A stretch of DNA of 64,000 bases. Origin: Nemertoderma westbladi. Taxonomy: Eukaryota; Xenacoelomorpha; Nemertodermatida; Nemertodermatidae. Where the stretch lies: NCBI GenBank assembly GCA_032718475.1, contig JAUCBJ010008942.1, positions 29,682 to 93,681 of the forward strand, in the 5' to 3' direction. Shown piece by piece: positions 11,359 to 24,253 of this stretch. Position numbers and translations under genes: made by a program. Positions within the stretch are counted from its first letter, which is position 1. Every line of letters begins with the position of its first letter. Under the pieces are notes generated by a model that saw only the letters and a program-made list of their open reading frames with translations, did no database searches and was not told the origin of the DNA.

Positions 11359-12984
11359 ATCTGCTATTTGGGTTTATTAATATTATAAGGAGTTTATGTT
11401 TAGGCGAGCGGGCGTCGCTGCCTACCTTTCTTTGCCCCCGGACAGTGGGATTCTCAGCGCCGATGTACCGTCGTCGCGGTGTTTACGCCAACCTGTAGCA
11501 ACAGCACGACAACGATAACCGGCACAAGTCACTCCACTGTCCGTCCCAAAGGCTTGGATCCACTTTAGGTTCTTTCTATAGGAGAGTTGGGTTACTTTCA
11601 CAATTGCGACTAGCTACTGTAAACATACTTTAGCAGTAACATTCACCTATAAACGCATAAATTCCACACAACTGTCACCAATTGTACACATACAGGCCAT
11701 TTGTCCGTTAGTCAGTGCCTTCCAGAATGTCATGTTATTACTGTGTATCCTTGGATACTAACAGTGTGCTATGTATTCTCTATGCTATGCAATGGGACAA
11801 GCTTTCTATTGTTCTTTTAACTTGCTTCTAATTCTAGCGTGGGTGTTGCTATGGTGACATTATGGAAATCTAGCGGTAGAATTAGGATAATTCTCATGCA
11901 TACAGATCTGGAATGCTATTTAATAGTAATTCTTTAATTGTCAATATCCTCTCTATGTATGATTTTATTAATTTTTATCGGCTATTGACTATATGTTGGA
12001 GATTCTCGCACTCTAATACGCTCAATAGGATGAATAATCTCCGCTCCCATGATCTATTAATTAATGGAATTTTGGGAATGTTATAAATTGCACAAAATGA
12101 CAATTTATGAAATTCATTTAAGATATGAATTTAAATTTATTCCCGTGAATTTTATTATTTGATGGTAAAATTGACACAATTTATTCCAGAGCATGTCTGG
12201 GGACCTAGGATCCTTAATTCTATAAAATTATCTTTTAAGAGTATCGGTAAGTGCTGCGATATCTTAATTGACTAGAAATTTTAACGGATCTATATTTTAC
12301 AGATTTTAATAAATATTAAATTAATATTTAAGATGGGCACCGATTTATTCCAGAACTTGTCTGGGGACGTTAACCACTGATTCTAGAATTTGTCTTTCAA
12401 GTATATCGGTGGGTGCCGCGATATCTTAATCGACTAGAATTACAGATGGTCAAAAGGTTTAACAGATTTATTTGCATTTTACGCTACTGTTATAGGGACA
12501 TCACACTACTATATGTATTATTTAATATAAGGTAGAAGAGCAATATCGCACGAAGCAATGTCAGTGTGAAGAGGCAAGTCGTTTTCAAGGTCTACCCAGA
12601 GCTTGGTTTAGCCGAGACACGAGGATCTGAACTTTGCATTCCTAATACTCTGCCTACCAATAATACTTGAATATAGTAGTGGCTTTATTGTACTTTAATA
12701 AGTACGGATATTTCATCTTACTGTAGTCTCGTGTTTATAATATAATACGGACAGTAAGGAAAGAGAAAAAGAATTATTTCTCGCCGTCACACTAAATATA
12801 TATTATATATGTAATTACGTAATAAACACTAATATATTGCACTAATCTACCAAATAATCTAAAATAACATTCTACTAAATAAAATTAAATAAAACGATTG
12901 TAATAAAGTACATAATAACGTTCACATATAAAAATATAATAAAAATAGATAGAATAATATAGTCATGCACCCACTCCAGACGTA
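11359..12984 (-). other. Element B spacer between pol and third ORF
   Basis: The spacer is noncoding and AT-rich, with no ORF of note. It holds two copies of a block of about 100 bases (12178-12280 and 12342-12440), and it aligns over most of its length with 33276-35091 of element A. The part next to the third ORF is GC-richer, with ctgtccgggggcaaag shared nearly intact with element A. A spliced leader for the third ORF is possible but not demonstrable here. Confidence 0.75.
12178..12440 (-). repeat. Duplicated structured block in spacer
   Basis: Two related blocks each contain atttattccaga, gtctgggga, tatcggt(a/g), gtgc(t/c)gcgatatcttaat and gactagaa in the same order. Element A has the same pair at 33952-34050 and 34163-34263, so the duplication predates the split of the two copies. 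Confidence 0.75.
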
Positions 12985-15714
12985 TCACGTTGGGGAGTCC
13001 CTAGATGTTTGAGGAATTAGGGAGGTGGTCGTGGGAAGAGTGTCTGGCCTTCCATAGTTTCCGGAGAGTTCTCTGTCTCTTTCCAGTAAACATAAACGAC
13101 CAACTGGGCGGTTGAGTTGTTGCATCTCAAAGATTATGCCTGGCTTCTTGAAGTTACGCCGCATGACGACGAGTTCTACCGAGCGTACTAAACCATCATC
13201 CGAGATGTGAGTCTCGATGATACGACCTGTCTGCCACCGTTTACGTGGAAGGTCTGAATCTACAATAAGCACCATATCTCCGGCGCTGACGTTTTCTTGC
13301 TGCGCAAACCACTTAGTTCGAAGTTGTAGCGTGGGCAGATAATGTTTCTCGAAATGGTCAGCGAAACGACGGGATAGCAACTGCATAAGTTGCCAAGTTC
13401 GACGGCAGTATTCGTCTCCGTCGGCAATCTCCGATCGTGGGAGCATGGCTACAGGTTTCTTCAGTAGGAAGTGCGCGGGTGTTAGCGCTTCCAGGGAATC
13501 GGGACTCGATGAGACTGGCATAAGCGGTCTCTCGTTGAGATAGGCAGCTATTTCCTCCATTAACGTCCGCAAAAGTTCGTCGGTGAGATACGCGCGGCAT
13601 GGCACTATAAAGTGAAATGCGGTCTTGACACTCCTAATTAATCTCTCCCAACTTCCTCCCCACCAAGGGGCGTCGGAGGCGTTGAAGGTCCAGCTAGACG
13701 CTGTTATCCTTAGCTGATCGTCCACCTGTCTTTGGTTCCAGTCCTTCACGTAAGCCTGGATTTCGTTGTTGGCACCAATGAAGTTCGTTCCCTTATCCGA
13801 TCTCATGGTATTACTAGTCCCAAAGCGAGCGATCTGTCGGCGTAAACTTAATACGAAGCTGTTGGTAGATAGATCGTTCACCATATCGAGATGGATGGCT
13901 CTACAAGTCATGCATACGAAGATGACACACCATCTCTTGATTATAGTCCTAGCACGATATACTTCAATAGGGCCAAATAAATCTACACCAGTATTAGTAA
14001 AGGGTGGTTCATAGAAGCTTACTCGTTCCCTAGGTAATTCTGCCTCTCGCTGTGTTAAAGGCCTACTGAATGCTTTCCTACAGGGTATGCAGTTCCTAAG
14101 AACTTGGTTCAGAGCTCTACGGGGTTTATCAAAATAATAGCGAGTTCGAATTTCGCTAAGAACTCGTTCTCTACCAGCATGATAAAGTTTACTGTGAACA
14201 TCTACAATCATCTTGATTTGTACTTCAAGATTTCTAATGAGTATGGGGAATTTAGTGTCAAAGGATAATGGCGTATTGGTGAGCCTTCCTCCAACACGTA
14301 TTAACCCATCTATCATTGTGCTAGAGAAGCGATCCCTTAAGCGCATCTGCGGATTCCTTAACAACAGGAAATACTTATCGGAATCCTCATAGCATTGCAG
14401 GAGTCTCAGTATCTGCTTATTGGTTTCTTCATGCTCCTGGTAACTAATTTTCTCCTTTAGAAATCGGTCGGATGTCTTATATTTGGGTAAATTTTTAATA
14501 ACATGAACTTGCGCAGATGTCAATGGAGCGGTATCACTAATGGTCTTTGTCCTGGAGTAGTGATGATGAAAACATCGCCTTAAATATGTGACGGCTTTAC
14601 AGAGCCGATTCCAGGAACTGTAGTGATGCATTGCTCTCTGCAGCATGGGTGAGAATCCTTGCGAGACATCTGGTATTCCAGATTTCCAATCTCTATCTCT
14701 AATTTCCACAACAGACTTATTTGTGGCGAGGGATTGTGGATCCGAAGCATCGTTTCCGGAAGTATGTAATACAGATAGATCGATAGTCGGTTTAAATAAC
14801 TTCGATTTACTCGCCCGGGTTTTAGGTTTGACTTTCTCCGCTCCCTTGGCTTGTCTAATCTCCGCCGTAGTAAGGTGAGGAGGCCATTCATCCTCTTCCT
14901 TACTCAGGAAGTCGGGTCCACCCAACCAGTCTGGAGTATCTATCAGTTCCTGTGGAGTTGCTCCCCTGGAGGCGATATCGGCTGGATTAATCGTACCAGG
15001 GCAATGTCTCCATTGATCTATCTTTGTGCGACTAAGAATAATAGCTACCCTGTTAGTAACAAAAACGCTGAACTGACAGACTTCATTGGTTATATACTCC
15101 AACACGAGTAAAGCGTCGGTCCAATAAACAGTTTTCTCCAGTGGATAGTCGATTTGTTCTGTTACGTTCCGGCCGATGGCTGTAGCGTATAAAGCCGCCT
15201 TTAACTCCACTCGAGGAACCTTTAACTTGTTGTTAATCAATGCCTTAGAGGTAACCAAGGCGACTTTGATTCCATCCGGAGTTTCGACTCGCAGATATGC
15301 TACTATACCTATTCCCATGTCGCTGGCGTCTCCAAACACATGGAGTTGATAGGAATACGTAGGGAGAACATGACCAAAATATGCACGGGAAATTACAAAG
15401 CTCTCGATGGCAGGTAGAGAATCTTCCCATTTCATCCATTTCTTTAACAGTTCTCCCTTAAGCGGATCGTCCCATGAGTGGTTTTCAAGCCACATTTGTT
15501 GTACTAAACTCCGAGCAATCAATATAACTGGGCTAATAAATCCCAATGGGTCGAAATAAGTGCTCAGGATACTTAAACAAATCCGTTTGGTCCGAACTGG
15601 ATTATCTCGCTGTTTTAGCTGAAAAAACAGGATATCTCTTTCGGTGTCCCACTTCAAGCCAAGCGTCTTGGTTTCTGGAAGATCGTCCTTTATTAAGTCT
15701 AGATCTTTCGTTCC
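12985..15714 (-). pseudogene. Element B RNase H and integrase part of pol
   Basis: This frame is open from the stop at 15715-15717 down to 12985, giving 890 residues from the first ATG at 15657. RNase H features are FGDAS near residue 102, PRVELKA and WTDALLVL. The integrase has a zinc-binding amino part (HAGRERVL with NCIPCRK). Its catalytic acids lie in NTGVDLFGPIE near 552, SDKGTNF near 622 and WWGGSWERLIRSVK near 665. The carboxy part (GDMVLIVDSDLPRKRW near 795) is the SH3-like domain usual in BEL/Pao integrases. In element A the codon at the upstream stop is CGA, so the stop is a CGA-to-TGA change. Confidence 0.92.
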
Positions 15715-16434
15715 TCAGTCTTCTACCGGTATCGCTTCCAGAAACTCACGGGAGTTGCTGGTGAATTTCGTCAGTCGAAATCCACCTCTTTTCAAACACT
15801 CTACCATTCCTTTCGCGACATCAATGGCTTCTTCTACTGATGGAAGGGATCTTAAATTATCGTCCATGTATATATTACGCTTGATGTTGTCTATCACCTC
15901 TTTTGAGAAGGCGTCTCGGTTGTCATTCGCAGTGGTCCGCACTTCCACTTTGGAAGGGCTTGATATGATCCCAAAAGCCTGGATGGTCATCCAGTACTCT
16001 ACCGGTTTCTGGTTGAGATCCCCTTCAGGCCACCACAGAAATCTCAGGCTGTCTCTATCTCTATCCAGCGCCTTGACTTGTAAGAACATTCCTTCTATAT
16101 CGGAGGCGAACGCGATGGAATATTGTCTTAATCTTAAAAGTATTCCCAACAAAGATTGGAGTAAGTTGGGTCCTGGTAACAACTCGGAATTGAGGGATTG
16201 GCCCATATATAGAGCGGAGCCATCAAATACGACTCGTACTTCATGGGGTTTACCGGGTTTGGGAACGTAATGATGTGTTAAGTAATACGTTCTCTCAGTC
16301 ACTGGTGTTCCTTCCGGTACTCGCTCCGCGTATCCCTTTGTAATAAATTTCTTCAACTGAGTTTGGTACATTTCTTTAGCTGAAGCATTAGCCGTAAGGC
16401 GTCGATGTAATTGAGCGATTCTTTTCTCTGCCAA
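15715..16434 (-). pseudogene. Element B reverse transcriptase core
   Basis: A BEL/Pao-type reverse transcriptase: KPGKPHEVRVVFDGSA, ELLPGPNLLQSLLG, SDIEGMFLQVK, LRFLWWPEGD and the catalytic box IYMDDNL, followed by an FLEAIPVED end. It is in the same frame as the RNase H/integrase region but is separated from it by the TGA at 15715. It is out of frame with the protease region because about seven bases present in element A (near 29890) are missing here, near 16434. Confidence 0.9.
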
Positions 16435-17948
16435 GGATTTACAAATCTAGGTTCTCGTTTTCGAAATGGTAGGCCGATTTCATATCTACCTTGGTCCTTT
16501 AAAAAACGTGTAGTTGTTTCCTGGATTTGCTTGGCTCTTTCTTCTTCTATCGATAGGGCCTTATCGTATGAATTGGGCTCTACCAATTCTTGAGTAAAGA
16601 ATCGTACGGCGAGTTCGTCCCGAGTTCTAGCGTTGTAGCGCTCTATCTCATCATTTAGTTCGTCATTGTAATCAATGGGTCCCGATGGGCGAATCAGTTG
16701 ACATAGGTTCACCTGGTTTTTCCAAGTTTTGTTTTCTGTAAGTAGGTCGATTGTGTTCTCTTCATCGAAGAGTTGGTAGATGTTGTCATTATCTGAGGAG
16801 TATGGTGTTCCCTCAGTTAGTTCGTCCACCTCACTGCTCTCCACTTCCCAATCGTTTACTTGGTATATTCGTTCTTGTGGCATTCTCTCTTCGAGAGTTC
16901 TGCGGGAAGGGCCAGTAAAGTACCAACCTATTCTAGTTCTTACCGCATAGGTTTGCAGTGGCTGCGGTTGAGCAGGCCGTTTCTCCAATGTCTCGAGCGC
17001 CTCATGCGCGTTTTGGCCGATGAGTATTTGCACTCCAGGATAATCTGTCTGGAATCGAGGTATCTTAAGCTGTTGGATGCTCTCATCCTCGTCCCAATTA
17101 TAAAGGTCTGCTTGGGTAGTAGCGAAGTTCTTTATAGCCACCATTTTTACCGACCTTATACCTTGTGCTCCTAATTTATCCTGGGGGGTGGACAACACAC
17201 CTACATAGTAATCTGCCGTTAGGGTAGATTTCCAAACCTGCATAATTCCTGACATATTCAATTTAGTCCGGAATTTGGGTTGTCCAGCAAAGATATCTTC
17301 GGCTAGTTCTTGATCGATGAATGTTCCTGTGCTGCCGGAGTCAAGGAGGGCGTTCACTATGTAACTTTTGTTAGGACCATGAACACATACCTGCACTACA
17401 GGAAATTCTCTGATTCCTACGTTGGAAGTTGGAGCTTTCCAAGATGGTTGTCTGGCAAAAGTAGTTGGTGGGCGCTCATTGTCGGTGTCCTTTTCATAAG
17501 TAAGTGCTCGATACACCGCGGTATTGATTAGGTAACAGGATTCGTTGGCGTCGGAGAATTCGTCAGTATAGAATCCTTCCATCTCAGACTCTTGATCAGT
17601 GTCATTTACATCACTGAATTGTACATGTAGTTCGGGCTCACTTACCTGACTCAGGTTGTCTCGTTCGAACTCACTGTGTAACAAGATGTGATGTTTCACA
17701 CCACACTTTGCACACTTTACGTCGGAGTAACAGGTTCGCCATTGGTGTCCTGATCTGAGGCAATTATAGCATAACCGCTTATCCCACATGACTTTATGTC
17801 TGTCTACCAGGGATTTCTTTAGGAATTCAGCACATGCACTCAAACGGTGGGGCCCGTCGCACAGCGCACAGTTTGGTTTGATGTTACTCACTTTACCTTG
17901 GGTAACGTTATGCACTCTCGTTCTTTCTTCGGGCTTTCTTCCGTGCAT
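16353..17948 (-). pseudogene. Element B zinc knuckle and aspartic protease region
   Basis: A 531-codon frame. The amino part has CALCDGPHRLSAC and then the CCHC knuckle CYNCLRSGHQWRTC, followed by CAKCGVKHHILLH, the usual end of BEL/Pao gag. Next comes the retroviral-type aspartic protease with LLDSGSTGTFID near residue 203, where the DSG triad is intact. The carboxy half is the connection to the reverse transcriptase (RIGWYFTGPS). The last 27 or so codons are read in the wrong frame because of the deletion near 16434. Confidence 0.9.
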
Positions 17949-18019
17949 TCTGTTAGGAGACTGAGGAGGAGTCTTGGCAACCTGTTCTCTCCTATCGTTG
18001 GTTCGAGCCTTGTATTTAC

Positions 18020-21000
18020 TTACGCTTTTTGAGGTTTTGTTAACGTAGTAAAATCGGTCAGTGTCTTTCCCGCTGTCCTCTTCTTGAGAAGCTTGCTTTC
18101 GCCTTCGTCAGTGTAACACACTGGTGTTACTCTTCTCCTAGAAACGGGTTTCTCACTTACCTTATTTTCCGATGTTTTCTCTCTGGACTGCTTGATGAGT
18201 TGTAGTTTTACTTCACCATCTAAGAAGGACATGAGATCAGCCATGGTAGGGCTTCGTCGTTGCTGCTCATTCATATACAACACTTTCTTGTCCCAGCGTG
18301 TACATACTCCACCCTTTGGTAAAGTAGAGACTACGGCTCCAATAACCATGGAACTCTGATATTCATGAGACTTACCTAACCAGTCCAATAGTCTACAGAT
18401 CTCCTGAATCTCATCGGAAAACTCTATAATCCCGCTACTAAGGAAGTTTCGGGGGGCTACTAATTTTGCATACAAATACTTAGCTATGTTATCCTTGTTA
18501 CCATACCTGGTGTTTAATGTATCCCAAACTTGTCTTAATCCATCTGGATGTCCAATAAACTTTAACGCCATTAACTTGGGAGGTCCTTCCAAGCACTTGA
18601 TGAGGAATCTAAGTTTCTCTCCGTTAGATAGTACAGAGTTCTGTATGCATCTTTGTAATATTCATTGAAAGGTAACCATTTCATCTCATCTCCATTGAAT
18701 TTGACGATCTCTCCCACTTTGACCGCTTGGCGGGCTTCTGTTCTAGCCATCTGACGCGTAAAGCTTTCTTGGGCCATCGTGTTATTTAATATCGAATTAT
18801 CGGTATATGAATTTCTCGGATTATTATCAGGTCTATAGGGAATATCATTAACAACAGGTTTATAATCACCCTTAATAGGGTTTGCTATAGGAGTTTCTAC
18901 TTCACTAGCAGTATAGATGCGTGTAGGCTCCACACCTTGCGCATGTGATACTTCAGACCTAACAGGTTGACACAATGTTACTGGGGGTATTGGTATACCC
19001 TTTTGTATATTGACTAATTTGTCGCGTTCTAGCGCGATGCTTTGCTGCACTTCTTGCAATTCTAACCTACTTTCCCTTACTGTTCCCTTAAGTTGGTGGA
19101 CAGTCTCCTGCATCTGTCCGAGCAGGAGATTCATCCCCCGCCGTCCCTCCTCTACCCACTCAACCGCCGAAGCGGGAGTCGCCAACATTGTAGCGGGCCG
19201 ACGCAGGACGACGGGAGACAAATCTTTGATTTCTCTCTCAGTGTCCAGGACAGGGATATTCGCATGGACTGTTCTACCGGGTACAGGCAGTGTGGTACTG
19301 TGTAGAGGGAATTTAGAGTTAAGCTCTGGAAGTACAGGGGTCTCTAGCACAGGAGTGGCTTTGGGAACGACAGGCCTAATTATTTCAGGCTCATCAACTA
19401 TCATAGGGAGTCTTAATAATTTGGTCTGTGGGTTCTGTACTACCTAAGTCTGTGCTAGCTAGTTGTCTTCTAACCGCTGGGGGCAAATCAGGCAATTTGT
19501 GACGGTGAGATGTTTTTCTACGCCTGCTTAGACGAGATCTATTTCCTCCGCCTTCAGGATCAGTGGTCTCGCCTTCCTCCGATGATGTGTATCCTTGGCG
19601 TTTGGGAGTAGATCGACTCATCATCTGCATTTGACTAGCAGTTAACTGTTTATTTATGCAGTCTTGCGTCTCTTGCAGATTTTCCAACTCCAGTTGGGTA
19701 GTCTCCTCAGACGCTCTTCGTTCTGCTTCTGCCACTGCCTTTGCCGCCTTTCTTTCCGCTTCTGCTTCTGCCATTGCCGCTGCTGCCTTTCTTTCCGCTG
19801 CCGCTTTTGCCGCTTCCGCTTCTGCCATTGCTGCTGCTACTGCTGCTGCCTTTCGGTCCTCTATCCGTTTTTTCTTTACTTGTTCTTCCTGGACTCTAGC
19901 GAGGCGGAGTTTTTCATCAAATTTAGCTTGGTTTGCAGCTAACCTTTCTGCATCGATTGAGTCCAACACAAGCTTGGCTCCTTCACTATTGGGGCGAAGT
20001 CCAGCCAGTCGTCTCCTCAACTCTTCATCACCTAGGAAACGTTGATAGTCTGACAGATAGATGTCTATGGCGTCTCTCGTTCGCGGTCTCTTTGCGGTCA
20101 CTTCGCTTTCCACTTGAGAAAAGGTGGCATCGGTTGATTCTTCATAGGTTGGTCTCTCAGCCAGCTGGGATTTCCACTGGGCCGTTTCTTGTACTTTGAG
20201 ACCTACCCGCTGGAACCAAGTCTTGACAGCAACTTGCAGCGACGTGTCCTGTCTTCTTTTGGAAGTTTCCTCAAAGGCTGATAGGATTAGTCTAATGCGT
20301 AGGGTTCTTTCGCGTACTTGATATAGCAGCTCTTTCTGCTCTTGAGGTCCTTGGGGTTGTTGAAACAGTTGTTCTTCTAATCGCTCTAAGGAGCCGAAGA
20401 ATCCCTGCACATATCCTGCTGCCGACCTCTTCCAAACAGCTGGATCCATCGTATCTTTAGTCACTCCCATCCTGTGTATGTCTTCCCAAGTAGCTTCGGA
20501 CAAATCTAACGGGAGTCCGGGTCCGGGAAAGTTCCATTGTGACTCGACAATAGACATCAATTCTTCCCTGGCGTATCCCGCATAACTATCTTGGGTCGCT
20601 CGCTTACTTCTCGCCCAATCGCCTTGGTGTTCCACCACCGCAATCAATATAGTAGTTAGTACTGCGGCAGGAAGGGTGAGAAGGGGATCCGAATAGGCTG
20701 TAGCCGCCATCTTCACTCCGCGTTCGGGGGTCAGCTCTACAGTATCCGAACTACTGGAGCTATCGGGTCGCTGGGAACGAGTTTCTTGACTAGGATGTTG
20801 CTGCTGTTGGACAGCTGCCTCTTGGTTCCGTTTGACCTGGGCCCGAGTGCCGATGATAGACCTACGGTGTTGGATTAGCCTAGGGTCTGATACTACTACT
20901 GGAGGGATGACCTTTCTTTCAGTAGGAGGTGAGCTGAACCCCTTTCTTAATCGCTCCACACTCCTGTCTGTGTCACAGATGGTTGTATCGATTAGACTGT

Positions 21001-21028
21001 CTGACAGGTTTTGCTTTGTGTCAGACAT
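18020..21028 (-). pseudogene. Element B gag, in three frames
   Basis: Gag begins at ATG 21028 (MSDTKQNLSDSL), with the same start as element A at 24654. The frame ends at 19394, resumes in a second frame at 19404-18571 and a third at 18592-18020. Compared with element A, eight bases are missing near 19410 and another shift lies near 18630. The first part holds a long Ala/Glu/Lys/Arg coiled coil. The last part contains the conserved BEL/Pao gag core: VKFNGDEMKWLPFNEYY, LEGPPKLMALKFIGHP, VWDTLNTRYGN and MADLMSFLDGEVKLQL. The protein would package element RNA into particles. Confidence 0.88.
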
Positions 21029-22150
21029 ACTTAGCTATACAGTTGAATGCTTGCTGCTATAGTTACAGTTAAAGCAAGTCTAGTAATTCAGTATGACCGT
21101 TGGCCTAGTACCGGTAATTTATTACAGTATATTAGAATACCGGTATACACTTATAATATATAGAAGTATTGTAAACTAGGTTTGTCACAGAGTACCGGTA
21201 TATAATTTTTGCACAAATATATATAAATATATAATAGGCCTATCGTGAATACCGGTATACAGCTGACACTTATAGTATATAAGTATAATTCTGGACTAGA
21301 ATAAATTACAGAATACCGGTATAATTTTAGCCTAAATTTATAGAAATAAAGATAATAGGCCTATCGTAAATACCGGTATATCAATTATTTAAATAATTGA
21401 ATTTCTGAATTTTAAAGGTTACTTAGTTACTTTAACTTACTTTATTACCGTTATTTAAGCAGTAGTCCAACTGATATTGAGACCTAGTTGTTGTATGGCA
21501 GGCCTACTATTTATAAATCGTTTGAGTTGATTTATAATATATATATACCCGTTTAAAATGGGTTTTGTCAATATTTGAAATAAATGTTATTATTTCCGGG
21601 GGGAGTCACTACACAGAAGCTGTGCGCTCTCAGTGAAGTGCTACTTAATAGACACTAAAACAGATAATTCTACTTTACCTAAGTTACTTAATACTTCAAA
21701 TTACGTACGATACGGGTGAGATTAATTCTCTAATTAAAACACAACAAAATATTACGTACGAAATTTTAGGGTAATTTTACAGGGAAACTACAAACCAGTC
21801 TAACAAAGGGTTAGAACTTCTGGTTATTACAACGGACAGGATACTACGGTATTTGAGAATAATAAAGCAGTAGTCAATATACTGCGTTGTCCAGATAGGA
21901 AAAATACCACCGTCTGACGACCTATAGCCGTATCGCTATAGGTACTACGTTATGTATCACGGAGTGTCCCTACCTGGAAGTTAATTACCGCAGACTACCA
22001 GATCCAACGTGCCTATTAACCACTTTACAACACAATACACTGCCTACACACTAATTACTTTCGGAAAGCACTGTACACCAAACCCTAAATTAGGTACAAG
22101 TACTTATTAAAACAGATAACTAGCAGTTAAATATACTTGAACAGTTAAAA

Positions 22151-22640
22151 GATTCCAAAATGGTTAGTTAGTATGCGTTCTAACACGGTAGTACGACTTA
22201 TTCTTTAGGAGGGGATTGACCTTACAGCTCTGGCTGCCCCAACTTACTAACTGGAACTTTATCAGACAAACTCTACACACGCAGCAATCTCTTCAGACCT
22301 AATAATAGCTAGACAACAATCCAGCCTACAAAAATATCTGAGTAATAACTATTACGGTACCTGAACAGACCACACAAACAAACACAGACTAAAACGCTGG
22401 CAGACTACTATCAAGCCTAAATTAACTACAGTATGTGCAGATTCCAAAATGGTTAGTTAGTATGCGTTCTAACACGGTAGTACGACTTATTCTTTAAGAG
22501 GGGATTGACCTTACAGCTCTGGCTGCCCCAACTTACTAACTGGCACTTTATCGGACAAACTCCACACACGCCGCAATCTCTCCAGACCCAACAACAGTCA
22601 GACAACAGTCCAGCCTACAATTATCTGAACAATCTGAGCA
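22151..22640. repeat. Tandem duplication, about 290-bp period
   Basis: The block beginning attccaaaatggttagttag at 22151 starts again at 22441. The second copy is collinear for about 180 bases, through ccagcctaca, and then diverges or is truncated. Confidence 0.85.
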
Positions 22641-22818
22641 GACTTACACGTCTTCAGCTCAATATTAACTTACATGTAAATAAAACCGACAGAAATAAGT
22701 AAAATCTCAATAAAAACCAGGGCTGCAGTCCCTGATTAAATACTAAGACCTACCGGTATACAATAATCAAAATCGAATAATACTAATGTACTTATACTGG
22801 AAGTACCGGTTAGGACAG

Positions 22819-23005
22819 TTGGGCCTACAGACCTACAGCAGTACCGGTTCAGGCAGTTAGGCCTACGGACCTACAGCAGTACCGGTTCTGGCAGTTGGGC
22901 CTACGGATCTACAGCAGTACCGGTTCTGGCAGTTGGGCCTACGGACCTACAGCAGTACCGGTTCTGGCAGTTGGGCCTACGGACCTACAGCAGTACCGGT
23001 TCAGG
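22819..23005. repeat. 38-bp minisatellite, five copies
   Basis: Five near-identical units begin ttgggcctac and each contains tacagcagtaccggttc. They lie just inside the 5' LTR of element B. Confidence 0.9.
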
Positions 23006-23067
23006 TTTACCGGTCGACCGGTACTTTCAACTTTATTGCTTACTGCAATAAAGACAATAACTGTTAT

Positions 23068-24248
23068 TGTACGCGCTTTTGAAGACCTTTAGCAGTTTAA
23101 CCTGCCAAAATTTATATGTCTTTTGGTTTATAAATAGACTTTAGTAAATGACAAATATTTAATACCAATAAACACAACATTAGCCGAAGCCAGCCTAGTG
23201 CGCGTCCATTCACCCGCTGGATATACCCGGGAGACTGGATTCGGAGGGCTTAGATTGTTATTGCAGTGTAAGCTTACTGTATTATTCGATTGATCGTTAA
23301 TAAATAATTTCTGACCAATATTATTCACTTTCGGGAAATATTAACAGTTCCTTTAGGACGTGGCGCTCTATCTAGGTAAACAGAGATATGACTTATGCTA
23401 AACACAACGGTAAGTCGGTAAGGCTTATGATTCACGTATGAGGCGCATTCTTTAGGAAATGCTTAGTTATCAGCCACAATCATGCACACTACCGGTACCA
23501 CACAATACTGCACACTAATCTGCCGACCGTCAATGAATTTTATCATATATAAAGAGAACAGCAATTGACTCATGTAGTGCCTATCAAATAGCATTAAACT
23601 CACTACAAACCACGATAATATAAGTCGCAATCGCTATATGTAACCTGTCTCTCTAACCTGTAGTGTATCAAGAAAATTGGGAAATTTGGGTTATTTATCG
23701 ATGTTCTCCAAGTAATAATATTCAACCAAACAACAGTAAAAACCATTAAGACGGTAGGTTAAGATATGATATGACAATGTACTGATAATGTAACAATGAT
23801 ATGATGTGCCGATAACAGTTATACGCTCTATAATCTAAGCCTACTAATGTTTCTTCTAAAGTCTGAAACGAATTGACTCCAGAGCCGGTGTTCTTGGCCT
23901 AGATAGAAACAACAAAACAGTATCAAGAAAAACAGTAAGACTGAACACTCCTAGCACGATCTGTAGAATATCTCCACATCGACAATAAAAATCGCCCTGA
24001 TTGGCTGTTAAGCTAAACAAAGAACCATGTGTCCAACGGCCGTTTCCATGCCAGCAACCAGCTGTTAGATGTCGTAATCTGAATCATCAAGGCTACACTG
24101 TGCTAGAGGATTTGACGCATTGCGGGTTTTGTGCCTTGCCATGTCCGCCAAAGCACACATATAGAAGAATGACTTTTATGTCCGTTAAAACACCTACAAC
24201 GGTACTTTGCGGGCAAGGGGACTGATTATATCCGCAAAAGCTTTTACA
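23068..24248 (-). repeat. Element B 5' LTR (1181 bp)
   Basis: The partner of 8526-9706, with the same length and about nine substitutions by eye (for example at 23149, 23392, 23407 and 23951). As the 5' LTR on the minus strand it should hold the promoter. A TATA-like tttatatatgat (minus strand, near 23550) is the only candidate I can point to. Confidence 0.95.
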
Positions 24249-24253
24249 GTAAA
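24249..24253. repeat. Right target-site duplication of element B
   Basis: gtaaa, the same as 8521-8525. The LINE frame resumes immediately after it. Confidence 0.9.

Larger units (their letters stand above)
21029..23067 (-). other. Element B leader
   Basis: About 2 kb of noncoding sequence between 5' LTR and gag, unusually long for the group. It includes two tandem-repeat blocks and many taccggta palindromes. The part at about 21300-21990 matches element A leader at 4490-5165 in the opposite orientation. I could not recognise a tRNA primer-binding site directly after the LTR. Confidence 0.8.
8526..24248 (-). mobile_element. Element B: 15.7-kb BEL/Pao LTR retrotransposon
   Basis: This is a complete element, bounded by two 1181-bp direct LTRs with TG...CA ends and a 5-bp TSD, as expected for BEL/Pao. 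On the minus strand the order is 5' LTR, a 2-kb leader, gag, protease, reverse transcriptase, RNase H and integrase, a 1.6-kb noncoding spacer, a third ORF and the 3' LTR. It is large for BEL/Pao; the long leader, long spacer and extra ORF account for the excess. Several frameshifts and a stop in pol show this copy is inactive. By eye the LTRs differ at nine positions with no length change, so the insertion is fairly young. Confidence 0.95.
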
